In this document: positions 1-10,377 of the stretch, piece after piece
Layout: each line of letters begins with the position of its first letter
How positions within the stretch are numbered: the stretch's first letter is position 1
Source of the DNA: Sipunculus nudus
Lineage: Eukaryota > Annelida > Sipuncula > Golfingiida > Sipunculidae
DNA: 64,000 nt
Reading direction: 5' to 3'
Assembly: GCA_026874595.1 (NCBI GenBank)
Contig: CM049317.1
Location: forward strand, 51,851,618-51,915,617
Notes under the pieces: generated by a model
What the model saw: the letters and a program-made list of their open reading frames with translations, nothing else
The model's database searches: none
Told to the model about the DNA's origin: nothing
Translations under genes and position numbers: made by a program

Positions 1-818
1 GCTGATGCCTTGGGTCAGAGAACCCCAGAGCAAACATTTTTTACCTCTTTAGCCCGCTAATCGCCACCAATTAATGCTTATCGTTGCTTATATTAAGAAT
101 GCTTGTCGTTGCTTAAATTAAGGAAAATATTCTTTTAATCAACATTAAAAGTGGGAATACAATGTTGAAGTGGTATGTTACATATGCATTCAATAAAAGA
201 TATCTTTGTTTTGAAAACACTTTTATGATGAATGGGACACATTAGCTGAAATATATTAATTTTTGTGTCAACTGGAATGTCTCCAGTTTTTCTCAATGGA
301 TCTTCTAGGGCTCTAGCACAGCTTAGCATAAGAAGAAAGCAAAGGAACAAGGGCTACCAGTATTTTTGGAGTCTGCACCAAAAGGGGGCAGTGTCAGATA
401 TGGCATCAATAGCTGCTGTGTTCCCTGTTGAACCAGCTGCAAATCAAAACACTGTGTTTTAAAACCTAGTTTCACATAGTTATGATACAGTATTGTTTAT
501 AGTTTTATTCAATATAGGATTTTTACATATCAAGTGCCAAGTAGTGTTGGGTTTTTGACTTCTTCAGAGGTATCCTATACAATTAACTTCAGTCAAACAT
601 ACTATGAAAGGTACCAGTATTTTATACAAAAGCCGAAGTCCTAGCCCAAAATTATGGTTTAGTTTTGATAATCATGAAGGTAGGTTTGGGACTGACACAA
701 CACCATCAACTGATATTACTCTCAGTTATAACTTAGATAGGGTTTCTTTGACCTTCAGTGGTTTCTTCTAACATAAGAACCACAAATTGATGGTGTAAAG
801 GGATGGTGCTAGATAGAG
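1..818. other. Unique AT-rich DNA, no gene seen
   Basis: No coding region, RNA gene or transposon end is recognisable here. Short open frames on both strands between 135 and 462 overlap each other and resemble no protein family. The only structure I see is a two-copy direct repeat at 73-122, listed separately. Confidence 0.6.
73..122. repeat. Two-copy 25-bp tandem duplication
   Basis: Two adjacent 25-bp units (73-97 and 98-122) both begin AATGCTT and contain CGTTGCTTA. They differ at only a few bases. This is a small local duplication with no known function. Confidence 0.75.
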
Positions 819-1143
819 CTAGAAATCTGCATTCTAAATGATTAGCCTCTGTCATATTGGGGTCCCTTTTGTGGGTCTCCCCAACCCATATAAAAAATTA
901 CATTCACTGATTCAGCCCATATTCCCAGGTTCATTTATGCATTCGTGACTGTTCATTTGTAAATATTCCTTGATGATGTCCTTAATCTGTATCATATGCC
1001 AGATCCACACCAATGTTTTCATTGGCCCATTCCCAAAGTGCCCTGGAATTTTCATGAGGTTTCAGACATAATTACGTGAATTTAGTTGTGAAAGGACAAA
1101 TACGCAAACAGGGATGAACACATACCCTCCCAGTGGAGGCAAA
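819..1143 (-). mobile_element. Family D rolling-circle-like element (copy 1)
   Basis: This copy runs in reverse orientation. Its 3' terminus is at low coordinates, where CTAG (819-822) and a TCTGCATTC segment match the 3' end of the copy at 39071-39394. Its 5' terminus is a short hairpin, CCTCCcagtGGAGG, at about 1127-1139. In between it shares with the copies at 23521 and 39071 a segment that includes AACAGGGATGAA and ATTTGTAAATATT. It codes for nothing. The design of a 5' hairpin plus a 3' hairpin followed by CTAG matches non-autonomous Helitron/Helentron-type elements common in molluscs. Membership of the repeat family is clear from the copies. The superfamily assignment is inference. Confidence 0.65.
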
Positions 1144-2352
1144 TAGGAAACAGGCAGGAGTTGCATGCTATAATGCTAATAAATTAAAATTGTGCCTGTA
1201 AGCAAATCTGTGTAATATGTTACAAAAAGTAACTGTTAGATCTATACCTTAAATTTCCAGCATTTCTGAGTAATTCTAGGAAATCCCAAGAAATCCTGCA
1301 AATTCCTGTTAGTTCATTTAGCTACTTAGATATCATTAAACTCAATTATTGTCCTATACATACAGTATATCACCTTGCATGTCTAACCTTTATTTGATCA
1401 TTAAATGTCATGTGTCTCTTTCCAGTCGATGATCAAATATCTAGGTTTTCTATATTTATACAGAAGCATCTGATAAAATTATTACACATACAATATTTGA
1501 CTTTCCAGTCTGTTGTATTCATGATTGGTGCATGTGTGTATAATGCCTGCCTTAAAAATCAAATGCAGAAACCAGGTTGAATTATATCACCTGAAAGCTA
1601 TACTTGTTTATGAAAATCTTTAACAATGTTTATTAACCTCAGACGATTCATATTAATGTGACTTTGTGGGAGTATCTTTATTGATTATATAATGCACTTC
1701 TCAGCAGCCAGGCAGGGCATATGGATCTGTGTTTAGGTATATTTTTGTTGACTCTACCAATTGTTGATTGAACCCCAAGTATCTCCTCTTCAGAAGTAGG
1801 CCATGTCACAGCTCAGTGGGCAGAACAGGTACAGATCTTGGTTGTAGATAACACAGATTGCCGAGCTAGGTGTTATACAGTTTGTGGTTTCATTATTCTT
1901 GTAGTATTACATAGTTGTCTTCTCTGTGCAAATATGGGTTTCATTGGAATGTCTGTGGTTGTTACCAGTTGTCTTTGTGTCCTTAGTGAAAGTTTCCCAG
2001 ATCATGACACACAACAGTTGGCCGAATCACTTTATGTACCAAGCTAGCTGTGCCAATATTATTAGTGTTATTTGGTGGGACAAACCTCAGCTGGTTTGAT
2101 ATTAATGTTATCATTCAGGGCTTTCAGGATCGCAGGCATTAGCATGTGACGCTCCAAATCTCTTTTGGACATCTGGCTCTTGGGGTCCAAGCATCCGATG
2201 GGACGCAAAATTTCTGACTCTAGGACCGAGAAGATCAAACAGTGCCCTTGTAGCAGTCACTTATTATTGTGAGCTGCCTCCAACAAACCAGTCAGTTGTG
2301 TAAACACTGCGCTGACAACTCACCCTTACAATTCACTTTATTATTATTCACA
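1144..2352. other. Unique DNA, no gene seen
   Basis: There are no recognisable coding exons, RNA genes or transposon termini. A 69-codon open frame at 1838-2047 is hydrophobic and low in complexity and matches no family I know. I see nothing else. Confidence 0.55.
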
Positions 2353-2354
2353 TA

Positions 2355-3605
2355 CTGTGGTTGCCTTTATATCGGCGGGGCTGAATTTTTTCGCGGTTTT
2401 TTTTTTTAAGTTTCACGGGGTTCCTTTTTTGCGCTCTGTCATTGGTCTAGTAGTATATTTTATTATCAAAAATTATTTCATTAACCGATGATTTCACTAT
2501 TATCTAGGTCTACTTTTTCTCTGTCCGGATATCGCATGTTCGAACATTCACAGACGGCTGAGAAGACGCCTGCGGGAAGCATTGACGCGCTGGCTGTAAT
2601 TAGTTCAGGGCCGGGGTTCATTAAAAACAACTCAAATGTTATTAAGGTATGTCGAGAAACCAACCTGTTACTACAAAACCGTATATTAAGTTTATTTAGG
2701 GAAACTGTCTTGATAAGGGTATATTACTCCTGTTAATTAAAAGTCGAGTCGTAATCACCTGCTCAACCAACAAGGGACGCCTGTAGGCAGCCCCTTGTTT
2801 CAGTATCAAAGGCAGGGAGTGCCCAGAATAATTTGAGTTCCGTTTATGTGGCTAATTACTTCCATATATGTGGGAGAAGGAAATGAATTCAGTTTCTCAC
2901 AGTTAAAATCTGAAGCAAAACATAATATTCCACTGTTTTACGGTACTTTGGCCCCGAAATGAACGTGATCTTTCATATATATTCAAAATTCACCAAATCA
3001 CTAGCCAATCATACATCGTTTGGTGCGTCATGCTTTCACAGAATTAGTCCTTTATAAAGTTACATGGTGGCATAACCCTAGCGGCTACGTTCACTACTTT
3101 CGTGGCAAATTTTATTCATTTACATGATTAAATACGGCACAATGTGAAAGAGTACCTTCTACTCAATATTCATTTTAAGCGGCACTGGATGTCATCTAAC
3201 TTGGCACACATACACGTAATTTTTAAATATTACTGCCCAGCGGGCATCGACACTTTCCAGTCATGTGCTGGGGGACAGGAAAAACTGCCGGGCACGCCCG
3301 GCTCGGTTCCCCCCCCCCCCCCCCCCCAAAGGGTCCCCGTTTTTGCATCTAAGCCAACCGATATTATTTTAAATGGGCCTTGTCATTCTCCCTGAATCAT
3401 TTAACGTATATGCACCAGGCTCGATTGAAATCACTACGTAGCTGAAGATAAATCTCAAACTGTTGCAAACCATCGGCAGCTTCTGAAATTAATGATCATG
3501 GTCTGGAATATATGCATTCAAAACTTTGTGGTTTAAATTTCGCGGTCAGGGAGCGACCGCGAATATTGCGATTTGAAACCACCGCGAATAAGAAGACATC
3601 CACAG
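2355..3605. mobile_element. 1.25-kb DNA transposon with TA-flanked TIRs
   Basis: The left end begins CTGTGGTTGCCTTTATATCG and then carries TTTTTCGCGG. The right end, read in reverse complement, begins CTGTGGATGTCTTCTTATTC and then carries CGCGG. Both ends are flanked by TA (2353-2354 and 3606-3607), consistent with a TA target-site duplication. The right subterminal region has three copies of the CGCGAAT/TTCGCGG motif. The interior (2488-2736) has an open frame with no recognisable transposase motif, and a poly-C run lies at 3310-3327. The element is probably non-autonomous. The TA duplication suggests a Tc1/mariner-like or related superfamily, but no protein supports a firm assignment. Confidence 0.75.
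3310..3327. repeat. Poly-C homopolymer run
   Basis: An uninterrupted run of about 18 C residues lies inside the transposon at 2355-3605. It is likely to be length-variable and hard to sequence. Confidence 0.9.
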
Positions 3606-4020
3606 TATTATATCCCTTCAAGACGCACCAAACTCAGATGGGACTCTCCAAAATTTTAGCCTGAGTGTCCCTGACTCTTTAATTCTTTTTTCCTTTTGAA
3701 AACCCTGATCATTATAATTTTTACTTGGTTCCATCAGTTCTATATATATATATATATATCATTGTATCCCCAGACAAAGTCGGGGGATACTATGTTTTCA
3801 TACCGGTCCCATCGCCGCCGCCGCATATATCTTTTATATTATGCATTTACATAGGTATGGGTTATGGGATGATGTTTATTTAAATTGGGGTCATGACCTT
3901 TCCCATGATAGTGGCCTTGACCTTGAATATTGCCATATATGGTGAAAATCACACCTCTCTTATGATATCTCCAGTGTTGATAGACATATGGATTTCAAAC
4001 ATATTGCCAAAAGTGGATGA

Positions 4021-4810
4021 TCCATATAAATTTTGGGGTCACAAGGTCAAAGGTCAAGGCCACAGGAGCTATCTGTCCAAAAATTAGTTTCTTGATGATA
4101 ATTCCTGCTTTTATTGATGTATTGATTTCAAATTTGACTTATATATGTCCCATTGAAAAAGCAAGACCCAAATTGATTTTGGGTCATGAGGTCAAAGGTC
4201 AAGGTCACAGGACAAATCTTTAAAAAGATTGAGGATGCACTTTCAGATAAACATTTCATCTCAGATCCTTCATCTTGCACATATAGTTCACCGGCCAAGA
4301 GTGGAAGACCCCTATCAGTTTTGAGGTCACAAGGTCAAAGCTGAAGGTCACAGGAGCCATCTGTCCAAAAATTAGTTTCTGGATGATAATTCCTGCTTTT
4401 ATTGATGTATGGATTTCAAACTTGACTTGTATTTGACCCATTGGAAAAGCAAGACCCGAATTGATTTCTGGGTCATGAGGTCAAAGGTCAAGGTCACAGG
4501 ACAAATCTTTAAAAAGATTGTGGATGCATTTTCAGCCAAACAATTCATCTCAGATCTTTCATCTTGCACATATAGTTCACTGGCCAAGAGTGGAAGACCC
4601 CTATCAGTTTTGAGGTCACAAGGTCAAAGGTGAAGGTCACAGGAGCCATCTGTCCAAAAGTTAGTTTCTGGATGATAATTCCTGCTTTTATTGATGTATG
4701 GATTTCAAACTTGACTTGTATATGTCTCATTGGAAAAGCAAGACCCAAATTGATTTCTGGGTCATGAGGTCAAAGGTCAAGGTCACAGGGCACATCTTTA
4801 AAAAGATCAA
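4021..4810 (+). repeat. Core tandem repeats of family A, ~289 bp
   Basis: The segment ATTAGTTTCTKGATGATAAT recurs at 4083, 4371 and about 4661, giving periods of 288-289 bp. Each unit also contains a cluster of AGGTCA-type half-sites and the phrase TCACAGGAGCCATCTGTCC. Short open frames on both strands here merely read through these units and repeat each other; they are not genes. Confidence 0.85.
4181..4207 (+). promoter_or_regulatory. Cluster of four AGGTCA-type half-sites
   Basis: GGGTCA at 4181, then AGGTCA at 4189, 4196 and 4202, lie in one orientation with spacers of 2, 1 and 0 bases. AGGTCA is the established core half-site of nuclear receptors, and the 1-base spacing forms a DR1 element. 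The same cluster recurs at 4470-4496 and 4759-4785 in the next core units. Activity is untested. It could simply be an ancestral feature of the transposon. Confidence 0.55.
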
Positions 4811-4982
4811 GGTCACAGGACCAATATCTTCAACAAGATTGTGGATTGTTAGCTGGAAGAAACAATAAATATGCCAAGTGTCAGTATATGCTGCTAAAAA
4901 TGGGGGTCTATTCTTAAAGGGGGGGGGGGGGGCTACTATATCTGGGGATACTCTGGCACCTGCGGTGCCAAGAAATGTCTAG

Positions 4983-5476
4983 TTATTTCATGTAACTACT
5001 TCTGTTTCTAGTTGCTTTAACTTCTTCTGGATCCTTTAGTTTCTTCTTATTAAGTTCTTAAACCATTGAACATTGCACTTAATGTGTACATTTTTCTCCT
5101 CGAATCAGTAGTTAGATTTATTAAGTTCTGTCACCTCCGTATTCACACTGTGAAAGTTCAGAATATATCCAGTTTGTCTATATCATTATAATCATGACAC
5201 AAAAATATATCATGATAAATCACAGTGATATCATATGTGGTGCAGGAAATCAGTACTTGTCATATATTATATTCCTTGTCAGTATTTACGCCATCCTCCT
5301 CGGATTATCTGAGGATTTTTCAGTGAACATGACGTTGGTTGGGGAACACTGTAATCTTGAACATACAATAGTTGAATATCCATATATATTTTTGTATTAT
5401 AATGGTTACTTCTATACAGAATTTCATGCGATTCTATAAAATAACAATTTATATCCTTGAGAATAAATGATTTTCT
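4983..5476. other. Unique DNA, no gene seen
   Basis: AT-rich spacer between two transposons. An 81-codon open frame at 5194-5439 has no recognisable domain. Nothing else is visible. Confidence 0.55.
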
Positions 5477-5510
5477 GGTACAGACAGGGTTGTTAAGTTT
5501 TTCCCAGTGC

Positions 5511-5534
5511 GGTATTTACCAGCTGGTAAATACC
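5511..5534. repeat. Perfect 24-bp palindrome in hAT left end
   Basis: GGTATTTACC, then AGCT, then GGTAAATACC form a perfect palindrome. It lies 26 bases inside the left terminus of the hAT element. It may be a transposase-binding or hairpin element. Confidence 0.9.
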
Positions 5535-6153
5535 GATATTTATCGCCTTTGGAAAAACCTCTCAAAGTGGGAAAAACTGGGAAAAACCTCTAAGAATCTT
5601 ATAAAAGGAGAGACCAGCAGATATCTGACTGAATTAAAAGGAAATATCATCTCTCTCACACACACACACACATATATTTAAACAAACATAATCAAATCAC
5701 AAAACCAAGATATGAAAATTTATATTGTTTTCCTTAAAAACAGCTTGTTTGTATGTATATACATAGTTATAGGTAAACAGGTAATCAGATATATCAGTTA
5801 CACTGAAAAATTGATGGCTAAGAAATCAGGTTCACTGATACATTTTCCCTCCTCCTGGATGGAAGGGTGCTTGGTTTCCCACCTGTATGCACAGAAACCT
5901 GCATCATGCTGGACAGGGTTTCATCAAGTGATGCCACAATGGGTGGTTGGTTTCTTCTCACCCTAGCTAACTAGATGTATGAGCCTTACATGACTAGCAT
6001 GGCTTCTTCACACTTCTGTATCCCCAAGATTAACTCGGCCTTGATAAGGTTAACATGCCTGATTACTTTTGTCAGCTCACCTACTAAAGTTTATGTTGCA
6101 GTTAATTGGTAATTTAGTAACAGTAATGCACTAGTATGAGTTTTGGAAATTAT

Positions 6154-6173
6154 GCACACACACACACATACAT

Positions 6174-6250
<77 letters not shown>

Positions 6251-6330
6251 TCACATGTGGATATATATATGCATATATGTATATATGTATGTGTAAATAT
6301 ATTTATATATATATACACACACACACACAT
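6154..6330. repeat. Compound (CA)n(TA)n microsatellite
   Basis: A CA tract (6154-6188) runs into about 30 TA units (to about 6247). A degenerate ATATAC segment and a second AC tract (about 6314-6328) follow. It lies inside the hAT element. Overlapping open frames encoding alternating His/Thr or Tyr/Ile are artefacts of this repeat. Confidence 0.95.
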
Positions 6331-6532
6331 AATATAATTTCAGCATGCATCATTAAACAGAATTAATTAACTATACATCATTATACTTTCTCAAAAATTT
6401 TGATCGGACATTTTCCCCAGTAATTCCCATACTAACCAGTTTTCCCCAGTTATTCCCAATTAATCCCGGGTTTTTCCCACTGTCCGGGAAAAACTACTTT
6501 TTCCCGGGAAAAATAACAACCCTGGGTACAGA

Positions 6533-8526
6533 AACACCATGGTGATGCCATTATCTTTTGGTAATAATTCTTAAAAGCACATGTTTGTGTTCCACAATTG
6601 TGGACACAAAACACTTATCATGATATTACAATACTAGTGAAGTTAATGATTAATTAAGATATTGTATTAATCCCAAGTATCAGAAGGGTTATCGGTTATC
6701 ATCTTAACCCTACCACTGTGCTTCCAGTAGAATCACTGGTGTAAGAAAAGTTAAAATGTTTTTTAATTGACCATGCTGTGGTAAGTTTGGTTGGGTACAT
6801 GTAATTTATTGTCAAGATAATATAATAGGTTCTCTGTCAGCATTAAATGTAAATGAACTGTAATGTACAGACAGGAAACTACAAGGAAGCTGAAAAAAAC
6901 CGAAGCGATGTGGTTAAGTCAGTTTGTGGTAAGAGATCTTATCAATGTAATATGATATCATCAAGAACTTTGTATACACAATATATATCTGCCCATATCT
7001 GGGTGTTTTGTGTCTGTATACAGTATACACATACATGTATGTTATTGTATACAAATACAGTTAATATACATGTATATATAAATCAGCACTTATCAACATG
7101 CTGTTGGGCTGTTGGCTGACACAAGGTGACAGACCTTCAACTACCTTTCACTAAATTACACATTTTGTATGACATAATAATATGTGGTGGTGTCAAGAAC
7201 CCCCTTCCCTACTAGATAGACTGTGTATCTGCTGGAGACAAAAACCCTCTCCTCTTGCAGGGTAAAAATGTAACACTTTTATACCTTATTTTTTAAAGGT
7301 GGTTATCTGGGAGCTCTATATTAAATTTTAGAGTATGTCGGGATAAATCATTGCACCACCATCCATGCACAATGTAATACTGTACAGCTCATGAAACCAT
7401 TTAACGAATCACGTCCTGAGAGAATTACCCAGACATGGCAAACATGCACTTGACTGTGTATGGCTTGGCCTTGAAATTTGTGTGAACCCTGGGCATATTT
7501 CCACAGAGATTCATTCCAGGTTGTTTGCTCTAATGCAGGATAACCAAGTTACATGTAAAATTTCCCTCACAGACACGCCCCTATCAGTATCATAAAATCT
7601 TACACACCAAGCCAAAACAAAATTATTTGCCTTTATACACAATGACAGCTGTATAAGCTTAAATGAAATTATATTTTTGGATTTGTTTGCTTGGTACTGA
7701 AGAAGGCGAAGACAAGGTACTTGGAGCTGTAAATATCCGCTGTACAGTTCTGGCGTGTCCAAATGGTCAAATTATAAATGTAAATTGGGAAGAGAGACCT
7801 GACACTTAACCATGTTTGAAGGCCAGTAACCCTCAACATGGGCCTTTGATTACAGATATATTTAGTCCAGCCCAGGACAAGTTAGCCAGCTGCTTATCCA
7901 TCTGTCTGAGAATCCATCTGGCCATTAACGAGCTCCCTATTGTACCCACCAGTGTACCAAGCCAGATACCTGAACCTTTTGAACAAGATCGCCTTCCATA
8001 ACAAATGATGGTATAGTCTACCAGAAGCTACAAGTTGGAATACATGTGTACTATATATATACTGTGACTCTACATCTAAATCAGATATAAATGCCCAAAG
8101 TCTCAGATTTATCCTGAGTGATACATTTGTTCTTTTTCCTTTGCCGAATTGTTGTGGTGTAGACACAAATACTACAGAAAACAGAGAATAGAACATCACA
8201 CATTCACAACAGGATCTTTTCAGAGCAGGATATGTACTGGTCAGACTATTATAGAATTCCATAAACACGAATGAACTTTATAAATTATTCATTTTTAAAA
8301 TAACTCTTTTGAATATGCTTCATGATTCTGACAATGAGTTGGTTTACTACTCTTTTAAGCTCCTTATGATAAAGTATTTTTGGCAGGTTCCAATTGCTTG
8401 ATTACTATCACTGTATCATGGAGTTCAGATGGTGTTCAGTGTATGGGGATTAGCCAGTCTAAAAATAAGATTTCTACCAGTTAGTGTTTCATTTTTATTC
8501 TAATGGTGAAAAGATGAAACTGTTAT
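6533..8526. other. Unique DNA, no gene seen
   Basis: Two kilobases of AT-rich sequence without recognisable exons, RNA genes or transposon ends. The longest open frame (minus strand, 7894-8268, 124 codons) has no recognisable domain and no clear codon bias. It overlaps another frame on the opposite strand. Confidence 0.5.
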
Positions 8527-9075
8527 ATAGTTACCATTACCATATACCAGTGTTAAACCCCAAATTAAAAACCAAATAAACAACAGTTGTCATGTATATT
8601 GTATAAAACAATCATGATATACTCTAGTCTTTAAGAAAGTCTTATTATGTATAATCATAAATAAAACATTTGGTTACCATATTACTGTGTTTAATTTATT
8701 CATAATCTCATGTTTCAGAAATTAGACCATTATGGTAAGTTTTTCCTAGTAGAGATTAAAATCGGAGTTTGTCCTAGTAGAAGCTCTGATCCAACTAGTA
8801 CATTTATATATGATTGGAGTTTGTCCTAGTAGAGACCACAATCGGAGTTTGTCCTAGTAGAATCGCAGATTCTACTAGTAGAAAGTCTAACTATGTTGTG
8901 GTCTCTGGCTGATGGAAGTTTGTCCTAGTAGAGGCTATGATCAGAGTTTGTCCTAGTAGAATCGCCGATCTTACTAGTAGAAAGTCTGATCGGAGTTTTT
9001 ACTAGTAGAAAGTCCGATCAGACTTTGCCCTAGTAAGATCGACGATTCTACTGGATCGGAGTTTGTCCTGTGACA
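8527..9075 (+). mobile_element. Family G complex repeat, one-armed copy
   Basis: This segment matches, in reverse complement, 28483-29005 along its whole length, and matches 29541-29925 in the same orientation. Shared landmarks include GTATAATCATAAATAAAAC, then a block of about eight copies of GGAGTTTGTCCTAGTAGA variants with interleaved TCTACTAGTAGAAAGTC palindromes, and a terminus TTTGTCCTGTGAC (9064-9074). No second arm is found upstream, so this is a solo or truncated form of the fold-back element at 28483-29925. There is no coding sequence and the superfamily is unknown. Confidence 0.8.
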
Positions 9076-9093
9076 TATATATATATATATATA

Positions 9094-10377
9094 CAGTGAA
9101 AACTGGTCTAACGGACACCTCAATAAGGCGGACAACTGGCTATAACGGACAATATAGTTAAGTCCCTTCAAAATTCCCTAATTGTTATGTATCCTCCAAA
9201 AGGTGGACACCTCACTACTGCGGACAATGGACAGCAGATTTCAACTCAAACTGACATTCTAAGAGTAATTGAACCTTACAAATACGGACACGATACGCCA
9301 TCTCCGGCAGACACTGATCACTCCCCCGGACAACATCAAAGGCCACTGTTACTGTTGTTCCCAAGACTGGAACACAAAGGATTGAGCAATCCCCAGTTGT
9401 TACCTTAATGTAGGTGTTCATGTCATGGTGTGATGTGCTCATAGGAGAAACACAGCAAGGGTGAAGCGGTAAATATCCTGTTACTTTATTTCACGGTTGA
9501 TCATTCACACGTTGCGAAGCTGAATATTATTTGCTCGACCGTGGGGTAATTAAATGGCTGCCGATTACCAGTGCATCCATGATTTCACCACGCAACATCT
9601 TACTGTAAACTAGCCACTTTGTTGTAGCAGGCTGTTTGATATAAATTAATTAATTTTGCTCAATATATCTCAAACTGATCTGCTCAGTGTCAGCCATGTG
9701 CTTGCTCCGTAGTTACGCGTATCGTTATGCCGTGCACAAGCTCCTCGGGGTTTGTGTTATCTCGGGTGCCATCAACATCAAAGCAAATCAAACCAAACAA
9801 CCATCATCAAAGAAAATTTTATTTAAGGCTAAAGCTACATTCACCTATAAAAAAAAGAATGTTCCCAGGTTCATAGCCATTACAATCTTCAGATTATCAA
9901 CGTGGTCATTATTTTTGAGATTATTGCATTGGGGCAGCTGAACAGGATAGTTTAGACAATGCCACCAGGTGGCACCACGCATACTTCAGGCAGGCGCTTA
10001 CGCTATCTGAAAAAGTCGAGCTTATTGTCTGAGTGAATCCGCGAAAAAAGAGAGTACGCGCACTTTCAGAAGAATTTATGAACATTTTTTTACGGATGAT
10101 TTCATAGACCGTTCTATTCATATTGATTACTACTTGAGATCAGTAAAAATAATCAAAGTTTGTGTATGACAATTGAATGCATTATGTGTGCATGAATATG
10201 TTGTACACGTACATGAAACCTAATATAATACAATAAACACGTTCCTGAAGCTGTTTGTTTTCTTTATTTATAATCCCTCAGTTATCAGCCAAGGTCAACC
10301 TGCCTAATAAGGAGAACTCACTATTAAGGACAAAATGATTGAGTCCCTTGACTGTCCACTTTGGACAGGTTTCACTG
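9094..10377 (+). mobile_element. Decayed pogo/Tigger-like transposon
   Basis: The left terminus is CAGTGAAAACTGGTCTAACG. The right terminus, in reverse complement, is CAGTGAAACCTGTCCAAAGT. The flanking dinucleotides are TA (9092-9093 and 10378-10379). Repeated CGGACA/TGTCC motifs occur subterminally at both ends. A fragment of a pogo/CENP-B-type helix-turn-helix is encoded at 9982-10107. Together these place it in the Tc1/mariner superfamily, pogo/Tigger branch. The coding region is mostly deleted or broken. TA microsatellite lies on both sides, so the element seems to have inserted into a TA tract next to the family-G repeat. Confidence 0.82.
9982..10107 (+). pseudogene. Transposase HTH fragment, pogo/CENP-B type
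   Basis: The forward frame through 9988 reads RQALTLSEKVELIV, then a TGA stop at 10030-10032, then VNPRKKRVRALSEEFMN in the same frame, and a TAG stop at 10105-10107. The LTLSEKVELI motif followed by (E)NP...VR.L.EEF is the typical start of the N-terminal DNA-binding helix-turn-helix of pogo/Tigger transposases and their domesticated relative CENP-B. The in-frame stop, the absence of an upstream Met in a convincing context, and the absence of the DDE catalytic domain show a non-functional remnant. Its orientation agrees with the surrounding TIR element. Confidence 0.72.

Larger units (their letters stand above)
3759..4982 (+). mobile_element. Family A rolling-circle element (HINE/pearl-like)
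   Basis: The 5' end starts TC directly after A, within a TA tract. It is followed by a G/C-rich hairpin (TATCCCC...GGGGGATA, about 3765-3790). The 3' end has a perfect hairpin GGCACC-tgc-GGTGCC (4955-4969), then nine bases and CTAG (4979-4982) followed by T. This is the classic Helitron layout A|TC...hairpin...CTAG|T. A 10-bp subterminal inverted repeat, GTATCCCCAG (3764-3773) and CTGGGGATAC (4942-4951), is typical of Helentron-associated elements. The interior holds about 2.5 tandem 289-bp units and a poly-G run near 4920-4932. It has no Rep/helicase coding sequence, so it is non-autonomous. The structure is seen directly. The class name rests on known termini. Confidence 0.85.
5485..6524. 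mobile_element. Non-autonomous hAT-type transposon with perfect 8-bp TSD
   Basis: The left terminus is CAGGGTTGTTAAGTTTTTCC and the right terminus, in reverse complement, is CAGGGTTGTTATTTTTCCCG. The element is flanked on both sides by the identical octamer GGTACAGA (5477-5484 and 6525-6532). TIRs starting CAGGG with 8-bp duplications are diagnostic of hAT transposons. Subterminal TTTTTCCC/GGGAAAAA motifs recur many times at both ends, as expected for transposase binding regions. The interior has microsatellites and no recognisable transposase. The element is 1,040 bp, and its perfect duplication suggests a fairly recent insertion. Confidence 0.92.

Noticed and set aside
4017..4748. Several similar 60-75-codon frames on both strands
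   Set aside because: They repeat with the 289-bp transposon unit and carry no domain; repeat artefacts.
6091..6366. Open frames of Tyr-Ile and His-Thr repeats
   Set aside because: They are translations of the CA/TA microsatellite in several frames on both strands.
7894..8268. 124-codon minus-strand frame as a gene
   Set aside because: No domain, an overlapping frame on the other strand, and no coding bias visible by eye.
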